A DNA stretch of 42,220 nucleotides. Origin: Candidatus Borkfalkia stercoripullorum (GTDB taxonomy: Bacteria; Bacillota; Clostridia; Christensenellales; Borkfalkiaceae). Below the pieces are notes generated by a model. It made no database searches. It was not told the DNA's origin and worked only from the letters and a program-made list of their open reading frames with translations. The translations under genes and the position numbers were made by a program. This document shows, piece by piece, positions 9,972-18,000 of the stretch. The DNA lies in the NCBI GenBank assembly GCA_019119395.1, contig DWXC01000012.1, forward strand, positions 1-42,220. Reading direction: 5' to 3'. The first letter of the stretch is position 1; every line of letters starts with the position of its first letter.

Positions 9972-10952
9972 ATGGAAAGCAACAAGCGCCCCGAGGATAT
10001 GGCGCGCATCGACAATGCGGCACTCGCGGAAAAGTTTATCGAAGAACAGGTAGCGGAAGTCAAAAAACAGGTGGGGGACAAAAAAGTCCTGCTCGCCCTG
10101 TCGGGCGGGGTTGATTCGTCCGTCGTGGCGGCGCTCCTCATCAAGGCGATCGGCAAAAACCTCGTGTGCGTGCATGTGAACCACGGGCTTTTGCGCAAGG
10201 GAGAACCCGAACAGGTCGTCGAGGTGTTCAGAAATCAGATGAACGCCAATCTCATTTACGTGGACGCCGTGGACAGGTTTTTGGATAAGCTCGCGGGCGT
10301 AGCGGAACCCGAAAAGAAGCGCAAGATCATCGGCGCGGAGTTTATCCGCGTGTTCGAGGAAGAGGCGAGGAAACTCGACGGCATCGAATTCCTCGCGCAG
10401 GGCACCATTTATCCCGACATTCTGGAAAGCGGCCCCGTAAAGGCGCATCACAATGTGGGCGGGCTTCCCGACGATCTGCAATTCGAACTGGTCGAACCGC
10501 TCAAATTCCTCTTTAAAGACGAGGTGCGCGTCGTCGGCAAGGCGCTCGGGCTTCCCGACAACATGGTCTACCGTCAGCCTTTCCCCGGGCCGGGGCTGGG
10601 CGTGCGCTGCCTCGGCGCGATCACCCGCGACAGGCTGGAATGCGTGCGCGAGTCGGACGCGATTCTGCGCGAGGAGTTCGCGAAAAACGGTCTGGAAGGC
10701 AAGGTGTGGCAGTACTTCACCGTCGTGCCCGATTTCAAGTCGGTCGGCGTGAAAGAGGGCAAGCGTACTTTCGAATACCCCGTCATCATCCGTGCGGTCA
10801 ACACGGTGGACGCGATGACGGCGACCGTAGAGGACGTTCCGTTCGCGCTTTTGCAGCACATTACCGGCCGCATCACCAAGGAAGTGAAGGGCGTCAACCG
10901 CGTGCTGTATGACCTCACCCCCAAGCCCTGCGGCACGATCGAGTGGGAGTGA
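9972..10952 (+). CDS. GMP synthase ATP-pyrophosphatase subunit lacking the glutamine amidotransferase domain
   Basis: A 326-residue second GMP synthase containing only the ATP-pyrophosphatase domain (P-loop SGGVDSS at 44-50) and the C-terminal dimerisation domain ending TIEWE. The glutaminase domain is absent: a strong GGAGG site precedes ATG 9972, and the DNA upstream belongs to another gene. The architecture matches the archaeal split enzyme (GuaAb), whose partner GuaAa is a separate amidotransferase; none is seen in this window. Core motifs [11 protein letters not shown] and KKRKIIGAEF are intact, so XMP adenylation activity is expected. It could be ammonia-dependent, use a distant glutaminase, or act on an XMP-like substrate. 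It is divergent from the neighbouring full-length GuaA, so not a simple recent duplication. Confidence 0.92.
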   Translation: MESNKRPEDMARIDNAALAEKFIEEQVAEVKKQVGDKKVLLALSGGVDSSVVAALLIKAIGKNLVCVHVNHGLLRKGEPEQVVEVFRNQMNANLIYVDAVDRFLDKLAGVAEPEKKRKIIGAEFIRVFEEEARKLDGIEFLAQGTIYPDILESGPVKAHHNVGGLPDDLQFELVEPLKFLFKDEVRVVGKALGLPDNMVYRQPFPGPGLGVRCLGAITRDRLECVRESDAILREEFAKNGLEGKVWQYFTVVPDFKSVGVKEGKRTFEYPVIIRAVNTVDAMTATVEDVPFALLQHITGRITKEVKGVNRVLYDLTPKPCGTIEWE

Positions 10953-11014
10953 GCGGAAAAAACGATAAGGGCGGGCGCGAAGCCGAGTTTGCGCCCGCGG
11001 CCGGCAGGACAAAT

Positions 11015-11662
11015 ATGGACGAAGAAGATAAAATAAAGGCGGGCATATTGTTTTGCCCCGCAGACCCGAAACTGAAAGCCATCAAACTGAAAACGCATAA
11101 CCTGAACCTGGAGTACAACAAGACCCGTGAGGACGAATCGGAAAAGCGGGCGGAAATACTTTCCCAAATGCTTGGTGCGTTCGGCGAAGGCGGGTTTATT
11201 CAGGGGCCGATCGCTTTCCATTACGGTATACATACAAAAATCGGCAAAAACTTTTTCGGCAATTTTAATCTTACGATCCAGGACGACGCAGAAGTCACGA
11301 TCGGGGATAACTGCGATTTCGGGCCGAACGTGACGATCGTTACGCCCGTGCACCCGATGGTCGCAAGCGAACGGCGCGCGCTGCTTACCGCGGACGGAAA
11401 AGAAAAGCGCCTTTGTTACGCAAAACCCGTGCATATCGGCAGCAGGTGTTGGCTCTGCGCTTCGGTGACGGTCTGCCCGGGCGTGACGATCGGCGATAAC
11501 TGCGTGATCGGCGCGGGGAGCGTCGTGACGAGAGACATACCCGCGAACAGTTTTGCCGCGGGGGTGCCGTGCAGGGTCGTCAGAGAGATAACCGAAGCCG
11601 ACAGTATGAAACATAAACCCGAAATTTTGGCCGACAATCAAGTGATCGGCGATAAAAAATGA
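11015..11662 (+). CDS. Hexapeptide-repeat sugar O-acetyltransferase (maltose/galactoside acetyltransferase-like)
   Basis: A 215-residue left-handed beta-helix acetyltransferase. The N-terminal helix (KIKAGILFCPADPKLKA...LEYNKTRED) is the Mac domain typical of maltose/galactoside O-acetyltransferases. The hexapeptide repeats occupy about 75-190, including GDNCDFGPNVTIVTPVHP, whose His is the expected general base, and the final IGAGSVVTRDIPANSFAAGVPCRVVR. It transfers acetyl from acetyl-CoA to a sugar hydroxyl; the sugar is unknown. The ATG at 11015 follows AGGA and matches the family start; earlier in-frame codons overlap the end of guaA2. The transcript likely ends at the terminator at 11732. 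Confidence 0.88.
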   Translation: MDEEDKIKAGILFCPADPKLKAIKLKTHNLNLEYNKTREDESEKRAEILSQMLGAFGEGGFIQGPIAFHYGIHTKIGKNFFGNFNLTIQDDAEVTIGDNCDFGPNVTIVTPVHPMVASERRALLTADGKEKRLCYAKPVHIGSRCWLCASVTVCPGVTIGDNCVIGAGSVVTRDIPANSFAAGVPCRVVREITEADSMKHKPEILADNQVIGDKK

Positions 11663-11666
11663 CCGC

Positions 11667-11728
11667 ATTCGGCGACAAACAGCGGAATAATGTCTATATT
11701 CGGCGACAAACAGCGGAATAATGTCTAT
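11667..11728 (+). repeat. Perfect 31-bp tandem direct repeat, two copies
   Basis: Two identical 31-bp units lie head to tail (11667-11697 and 11698-11728), starting 4 bp after the acetyltransferase stop and ending just before the terminator stem. No other copy was seen in the window. Confidence 0.9.
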
Positions 11729-11731
11729 TAT

Positions 11732-11769
11732 ATAAATACCTTTGTGAAATTTTTCGCAAAGGTATTTAT
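11732..11769 (+). terminator. Intrinsic terminator after the acetyltransferase
   Basis: A 13-bp perfect stem (11732-11744 with 11757-11769) with a 12-base loop, followed by TTTTT. It separates the gua-region genes from helD. Confidence 0.88.
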
Positions 11770-11785
11770 TTTTCGGAGAATGTGT

Positions 11786-11793
11786 GCTATACT
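11786..11793 (+). promoter_or_regulatory. Extended -10 promoter candidate for helD
   Basis: TGC immediately precedes TATACT (11788-11793), an extended -10 element. No good -35 is seen 17 bp upstream because that space is the terminator tail. The helD start codon is 54 bp downstream. Confidence 0.45.
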
Positions 11794-11846
11794 GAATCAA
11801 TAGCTTTTTGCCGAAAGGGAAACGGCGGAAGGACTGCGGGGGAAAT

Positions 11847-14234
11847 ATGACGGAGCTGACCATTGAAGAGCTGCACAATTTTATCAAGAGCCGTAAAGAG
11901 CCCGACAAACAGTTTTATTTAGACCTGTTGGACGGGGAAAAGCAGCGCGCGTACGAGGAAGCGCACGTGCGCGCGGTAATGACCCTGCTCAAATCGGTGT
12001 ACATCAACAAACTCAAACTCAAGATCGCCGAAAACAGGGCGGAGATCGAAAAGATCAAGGGGGAAGAAGAGTTTTCGGCGGAAAATTACCGCAAGATCAT
12101 CGGCATGAACGCCGAGATCAGAACGTGGCGCGAGGAAATAGACAGCTATAAGGGCTTTTTCGTCGAGCCGTATTTCGCGCGGATGGATCTTTACGACGAC
12201 AAGGAAGGGTACAACAGTTATTATATCGGCAAGCGCGGGGACATCAACCTGGAGATCGTGGACTGGCGCGCGCCGCTCGCGCGGAAATACTACCAGAAGA
12301 GCCAGATCAATTTTTCCATCAACGAATATAACTATAAACTTATCCTGCGCCGCGCGATCAGGACGGCGAACGGAAAACTTGTCGACTTCAAAAACGAATA
12401 CCTGAGGCTGCGCGACTATCTGACCAAAGAAGAGATCGCGGGGCGCGACGAGGAGATCATCTTCGACCCTTTCCTCAAAGAGATATTGAAGGAGAAAAAG
12501 GAGCAGTCGGAGATCACCGACATCATCGAGACCATTCAGGAAAAGCAGTACGAGATCATCACCAAACCCGAGCGGGACAGCTTCGTCGTGCAGGGCTGCG
12601 CGGGCAGCGGAAAGACGATGATCCTTCTGCACCGTCTCAGTTTTTTGATGTACAACAACGAAAAGCTCACCCCGAGGGACGTGCTCGTCATTACCCCGAG
12701 CGATTCGTTCAACGCATTCATCGACGAACTTTCCACCGTTTTGGAGCTTGAAAAAGTCAAAACGTACACGATAGACGAGTACTTTTTACAGCTGCTCAAA
12801 AACGAGGGCGTGGACATATCCGAAAAGATCAATCTCAAAGAGATGCCGCCCGAATACGCAAAATACATCTATTCCGAAAAATTTTTGCATGACGCGGAAA
12901 AGCGGTTGGGCAGGATCTACGACGGCGTTGCGGGCATGTTTTTGAGCGAAGAGTGCCGAAGCGCCGTGGCAGAGATCGCCGCGGGGCTTAAAGAACAGCT
13001 GGAAGAGTTCGCGTACATCCGGAACGCGAGCGTCAGGGTGCGCCGCGCCGTGCTCGGGGAGATCAAGGAAAAGGCGGAGGGCGGCCTGTATTATACGAAG
13101 CCGTTCCGCAGCCTGATGAACGAAGTGACGGCGGCGGAGGAGTTTTTCTCTTCGACGCTCAAGAGCGAAAAGATAGAAAACCAGGGATATTTTTACGGGC
13201 GCATACTTGCGCTTTACGCGGCGGGCACATATATCGCGAAGATGCATGCGCGCGTGACGGGCGGGGCGCTTTCCGACCTTGCGGAGCTCAAAGAAACGAT
13301 CGAGAAAGAGATTTCCGACCTGAAAAGGTACAAGATCCACAAAAACGGCGCGGAGACGGAGACGTATGCCGACCGCATCGAAAGGAGGCGCGAGCTGATC
13401 GCCGAAATCGACAAAACGGCGGACAGGATACGGCGCATTTCCGACCTGTTCGCGGGGTTCGACGAGTTTTTCGAAACGCTCAAGGGCAACGAATATTTTA
13501 CGAAGATCGGCAAATGCGGGACGCACCTCGAGCTTGCGCGGCTGTTTTATAAAGACATCGTGCGCAGCGCGAAGAACCGTTACCGCGTCGGGAAGGGACT
13601 TTTCAGGAGCGACGCCTATGTGCTTTGCCTGATACTCACCCTGATCGGACGGAAATTGGAGCCGCGCTTCGGCATGGTGTTTGTGGACGAGGGGCAGGAC
13701 ATTTCCGCAAACGAATACGAACTTCTCCGACGGATCAACCCGGACGCGGCGTTCAACGTATACGGAGACCTCGGGCAGAACATAACGCCGTTCAGGGGAT
13801 TGAAGGATTGGGGGATGCTCCCCGGTACGGTTTACGAGCTGGACAGGAACTACCGCAACACCAATCAGATCGTGGAATTCGTTGCGGAGACGCTCGGGGT
13901 ATCCATGCTTCCCGTGGGGTTTGACGGCCCGCCCGTACAAAAGATCGGCGCGCGCGGCGTAAGCGCGTTTTTCCGGGATAAGAAGGGGCTGAAAGCGGTG
14001 ATCGTTCCCGCGAAAAGGCTGGAAAAATACGCGCGCAAAAGCTACAACATTCTTTCCGAAACGGGCAAGGTTTCCAAAAAAAAGATCAACATTATGACGG
14101 TCTACGAGTCCAAGGGGCTGGAATTCAGCTGCGTTGCCGTTGCGGACGCGGGAATGACGGTAAACGAAAAATATATCGCCTATACGCGCGCGCTCAAAGA
14201 ACTTGCCGTCATAGAGGAAGCGAAAAATGATTGA
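11847..14234 (+). CDS. helD: HelD-like RNA polymerase recycling ATPase (UvrD/SF1 family)
   Basis: A 795-residue SF1 ATPase of the HelD type, which pulls stalled RNA polymerase off DNA. The N-terminal coiled-coil arm (about 1-95) is followed by the family signature PYFARMDL...YYIGKRG...VDWRAPLARKYY (about 110-150). Walker A GCAGSGKT is at about 250, Walker B VFVDEGQD at 612-618, then DLGQN, LDRNYRN, and ESKGLEF with terminal YTRAL. All helicase motifs are intact. The ATG at 11847 is chosen for its downstream similarity to HelD starts. Its stop overlaps the start of the HAD phosphatase by 8 bp, so they are translationally coupled. Confidence 0.88.
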   Translation: MTELTIEELHNFIKSRKEPDKQFYLDLLDGEKQRAYEEAHVRAVMTLLKSVYINKLKLKIAENRAEIEKIKGEEEFSAENYRKIIGMNAEIRTWREEIDSYKGFFVEPYFARMDLYDDKEGYNSYYIGKRGDINLEIVDWRAPLARKYYQKSQINFSINEYNYKLILRRAIRTANGKLVDFKNEYLRLRDYLTKEEIAGRDEEIIFDPFLKEILKEKKEQSEITDIIETIQEKQYEIITKPERDSFVVQGCAGSGKTMILLHRLSFLMYNNEKLTPRDVLVITPSDSFNAFIDELSTVLELEKVKTYTIDEYFLQLLKNEGVDISEKINLKEMPPEYAKYIYSEKFLHDAEKRLGRIYDGVAGMFLSEECRSAVAEIAAGLKEQLEEFAYIRNASVRVRRAVLGEIKEKAEGGLYYTKPFRSLMNEVTAAEEFFSSTLKSEKIENQGYFYGRILALYAAGTYIAKMHARVTGGALSDLAELKETIEKEISDLKRYKIHKNGAETETYADRIERRRELIAEIDKTADRIRRISDLFAGFDEFFETLKGNEYFTKIGKCGTHLELARLFYKDIVRSAKNRYRVGKGLFRSDAYVLCLILTLIGRKLEPRFGMVFVDEGQDISANEYELLRRINPDAAFNVYGDLGQNITPFRGLKDWGMLPGTVYELDRNYRNTNQIVEFVAETLGVSMLPVGFDGPPVQKIGARGVSAFFRDKKGLKAVIVPAKRLEKYARKSYNILSETGKVSKKKINIMTVYESKGLEFSCVAVADAGMTVNEKYIAYTRALKELAVIEEAKND

Positions 14235-14919
14235 ATTTTTACTGGATGCGGACGAGACGATCCTCGATTTCGTCCGCTCGTCCAAAGAGAGCCTCGCCGC
14301 CGCCATGCGCGAGATCGGCGTGCCTTACGACGAGTCGATGTACGACGATTACAAACGCATCAACGACGGGGTTTGGAGAGAATACGAGCAGGGGAAACTT
14401 ACGAAACCCGCGCTCATGCGCGAGCGTTTTACGCGCTTTTTCGCGCATCGCGGTATTTCCGCGGACGAGGATGCGGCGAACGGTTCATACTTCGCGCATA
14501 TCTGCCGCACGGGGTATCTTCTGGACGGGGCGAGGGATTTCTTGGACGCGCTCAAAGCGCGGGGCAGGATCTTTCTCGTCACCAACGGCACGCCCGCCGC
14601 GCAGTACGGCAGGCTTGCTTCGCTGGGGCTTGAAAATTTTTTCGACGGGATATATATTTCCGACGAGATCGGGTACAAGAAGCCGGACAGGCGCTTTTTC
14701 GATCTTCTCATCGAAAGGGAAGGCCTGAACAGGGAAAACTGCCTGGTCATCGGAGATTCGCTCACGTCCGACATCGCCGGGGCGAACAACGCGGGGATTT
14801 TGTGCGTGTGGTACGACCCTTCGGGCAAAGCCGCGGAGGGGGCGAGGCCCGATTTCATCGCAAAAAGTTACGATGAGATCCTGCGGATCGCGGACGGCGC
14901 GGCTGCAATGCGCAAATAA
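14227..14919 (+). CDS. HAD-family hydrolase, YjjG-like (noncanonical pyrimidine nucleotidase)
   Basis: A 230-residue haloacid dehalogenase-type phosphatase. Motif I is DADET with nucleophile Asp7 and general acid Asp9. Motif II is VTNGTP near 117-122, motif III is the Lys in GYKKPD, and motif IV is GDSLTSDIAGANNAG. The DxDET start and the NGT/GYKKPD pattern fit YjjG, a house-cleaning enzyme removing damaged pyrimidine nucleotides, but other HAD-IA phosphatases look alike. It overlaps helD by 8 bp and is followed by a terminator. Confidence 0.88.
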   Translation: MIEFLLDADETILDFVRSSKESLAAAMREIGVPYDESMYDDYKRINDGVWREYEQGKLTKPALMRERFTRFFAHRGISADEDAANGSYFAHICRTGYLLDGARDFLDALKARGRIFLVTNGTPAAQYGRLASLGLENFFDGIYISDEIGYKKPDRRFFDLLIEREGLNRENCLVIGDSLTSDIAGANNAGILCVWYDPSGKAAEGARPDFIAKSYDEILRIADGAAAMRK

Positions 14920-14935
14920 AAGGAAAACGGTATAA

Positions 14936-15000
14936 AAAGGGCGCTTTGCGGGAATAAACGGCTCGTGCCGTCTGTCCGCAAAAGGCGCTCTTTATTTTTT
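14936..15000 (+). terminator. Intrinsic terminator after the helD-HAD pair
   Basis: An imperfect long stem (GGGCGCTTTGCGG pairing with CCGCAAAAGGCGCTC) encloses a small ACGGC/GCCGT hairpin and is followed by TTTATTTTTT. Confidence 0.8.
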
Positions 15001-15008
15001 ACGGGGGC

Positions 15009-15037
15009 TTGCCAAAAGAGGGAAGATATGGTATAAT
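15009..15037 (+). promoter_or_regulatory. Near-consensus sigma-A promoter for the giant helicase
   Basis: TTGCCA (15009-15014), exactly 17 bp, TATAAT (15032-15037). The start codon at 15071 is 33 bp after the -10. The preceding terminator isolates it, so the helicase has its own strong promoter. Confidence 0.85.
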
Positions 15038-15070
15038 AAAGGGCGAATAAAACGCGGGAGACGGCTGGCG

Positions 15071-18000
15071 ATGGCAGGAAAAAGATCGGCGAAAAATTCA
15101 ATCAGGGAGAGCGTGTCGCTCAATTATAAATTGCAGCAATTTATCGGTTATGCGGACTATTTCAACCGCGTGCCGCTTTTTCTGACCTTTCAGGTCGCGA
15201 ACGCGGGATCGGAAGCCGTCGAGGACGTGGACGTCACGGTGGAAAGTTCGGACGGGCTGATTTTGCCCTTTTCCAAACATCTGGACGTGCTTCCGTTCGA
15301 GAGCGCGGTGGAGATCACGGCGGACAACATCGTGTCCCCGCTGTTTTTGACGGAGATCTCGGAGGTCTGCGTTTCCACGGTCACCATGCGCGTCGTGCAC
15401 GGGAAAGACGTCGTTTGCGAGGCGAAAGCGGAAGTGATCGTGCTGCCCTTCGATTATTGGTGCGGGCGCGGGGGGAACGCGGCGCTTTTGTCCTGCTTCT
15501 GCCGCCCGAAGATCGCCGACTGCCTGCGCGTGCTTTCCGAAGCGCAGGAAGTGCTGAAAAAATGGAACATCTCCTGCGAATGGAAAGGATATCAGGAAGG
15601 GGATAAAAACAAGATCCGCCAGCTCTGCGCGGCCATTTACGCGGTCATTCGCAAGCAGTCGATCGAAAAGTCCGCCGCCGAGTACGATTACAACGACCCT
15701 CTGCCCGTCGGCGACATCACGAAGATTTTGAAAAAGCGCGTGAGTACATCGTTCGAACTTGCGCTTTTTGCCGCGTCGTGCCTGGAATGCGCGGGGCTGT
15801 ATCCCGTGCTCGCGCTCGGGGAAAAGAGCGTAAGCTGCGGCGCGTGGCTGTACGACAACTGTTTTTCGGAGAGCGTGAGCGACGATACCGTGCTTTTGCA
15901 GAAATACATTTCGGGCGGCATCAACAACGTGAGCATGTTCGATGCCGAAGACGCGTTTGCGGGCAGAAACGTGAATTACACCGTTTCCGAAAAACATTTT
16001 GCCGAAAAACTCGAATCGGGATATTACGACACGGTCATCGACGTGCGCCGCTGCCGTCTCGGGCGCATTTACCCGCTCCCGCTCAAAGTAAAGGGGATAA
16101 AGGGGTACGAGCTCCTTTCCGAAGAGGATACCGACGCGGAAGCCGCGCCGAAGAGCATCGCCGGGTTCAAAAAGCTTTCCTTCGACGGGAAAGCGACCAA
16201 AAACAAGCAGTGGGAGAGGAGACTGCTCGATCTTTCCCTCAAAAATACCCTGCTCAATTTCAACCCCGCAAAGAATGTTCTGCACGTCATCTCCTCCGAC
16301 CTGAACGCGACGTACGAAGCGCTGTCGGAAGGGGCGCCGTTCGCCATTTTGGAAAAGACTTCCGACGTGCGCGCCGTTATGCCCTCGGACGAATATTTCG
16401 GGGGCGCGTCCAAACTGGCGGTGCTTTCCGAACTTTTGAAAGTGGAGCTGAAAAACAAGCGTCTGCGCGCCTTTGCGGAAAAGGAGAACATGGAGGACAC
16501 CCTCCGCTTTCTCATCAAAAAGGCAAAGACCGCCGAGGAAGAGGCGGGCGCGAACGTTCTGTTTCTTGCGTTCGGCTTCCTCAAATGGTACGAAAACAAT
16601 TCGCACGAAGCGAAATACGCGCCCCTCGTGCTCGTTCCCGTAAAGATCTCCAAAAGCAAGGGCGGCAAGGGTTATTCCGTCGCGCTTTCGGGAGAAGAGA
16701 TGCAGTTCAACAGCACGCTCCTCGAATTCCTCATGCGCGAATTCAAAATAGACATCAGGGGATTGGAGAACATCTCTTCCGGTATACGCATATCGGAGAT
16801 CCTGACCATGGTCAAAATGGAGATCCTCAACATGAGCCGTTGGGACGTGCTCGAAGAGGTTTATCTCGCCAATTTCTCTTTCGCGCGCTTCGCGATGTGG
16901 AACGACGTGCGCAAAAACATCGACAAATTCAAAAAGAACGGGCTGGTGAAATCGCTGCTCAACAACCGCCTCGAGATCTCGGGCAACGTGTTCGAGGACA
17001 AGGCGGAGGACGATTACGCGCCGTCCGACATTTTGATGCCGCTCACGGCGGACAGTTCGCAGTTTTCCGCGATCGCGGAGGCGGCGGAAGGCAAGAGCTT
17101 TGTTTTGCACGGGCCGCCGGGCACGGGCAAGAGTCAGACGATCACTAACATCATCGCGAACTGTCTGAACAAGGGTAAACGGGTGCTGTTCGTCGCGGAA
17201 AAACAGGCGGCGCTTTCCGTCGTCAAAAAGAGGCTGGATTCGATCGGCCTCGGGGATTTTTGCCTGGAAGTACACTCCAACAAGCTGGACAAGGCGGAAC
17301 TTCTCAAAAAACTGGACGCGACGCTGTCGCTCTCGGCGGAACAGGAAGCGGCGGATTTCGAAGTGAAGGGCGAGCAGATCGCGGAACTGCGCAAATCGCT
17401 CAACGAGCCGGTCAATGCCCTGCACAGAAAGCGCCGTCTGGGCGTTTCCCTCTACGACGGGATACTCATATACGAAAAGAACAAGAACGCGCCCGACGTC
17501 CTGGACATCGAAAGCACTTTTTACGACAGCCTTACGCGCGAAAAGCTGGAAACTTACGAGCAGATGCTGCTCGACGTTTCCGCCGCCGCGAAGAGCTGCG
17601 GCGGGGCATACCGTTCCCCCTTCGACAACGTGAACCTGACCGAATACGACGCTGACGTGAGAAACCGCGTGTACTATTCGGCGGAGGTGCTCATCGCCGA
17701 GATACGCCACCTGAAAAGCTACCTCAGCCTTTTTCTCGATTTTTACCGCCAACGCGTGAGCGCCTTTACGCTCAAAAAACTCGAAACGCTGGTGCAGATC
17801 ATCGGCATCCTGCACGGTGACGAGATCAAAAAATATTTCGGCTGCGACGAGAACGAATTTTACGTTTTTTTCAACGCGAACAGGCGGCTGGACAGGCTGC
17901 TCGGAAATTATTTCAAAAATTTCAAAGCGCTCATCGACATCGATTCCGACCCCGCGGTCATAGAACAGGAACTCGACAACTGGGGCGACAATTACAGGAG

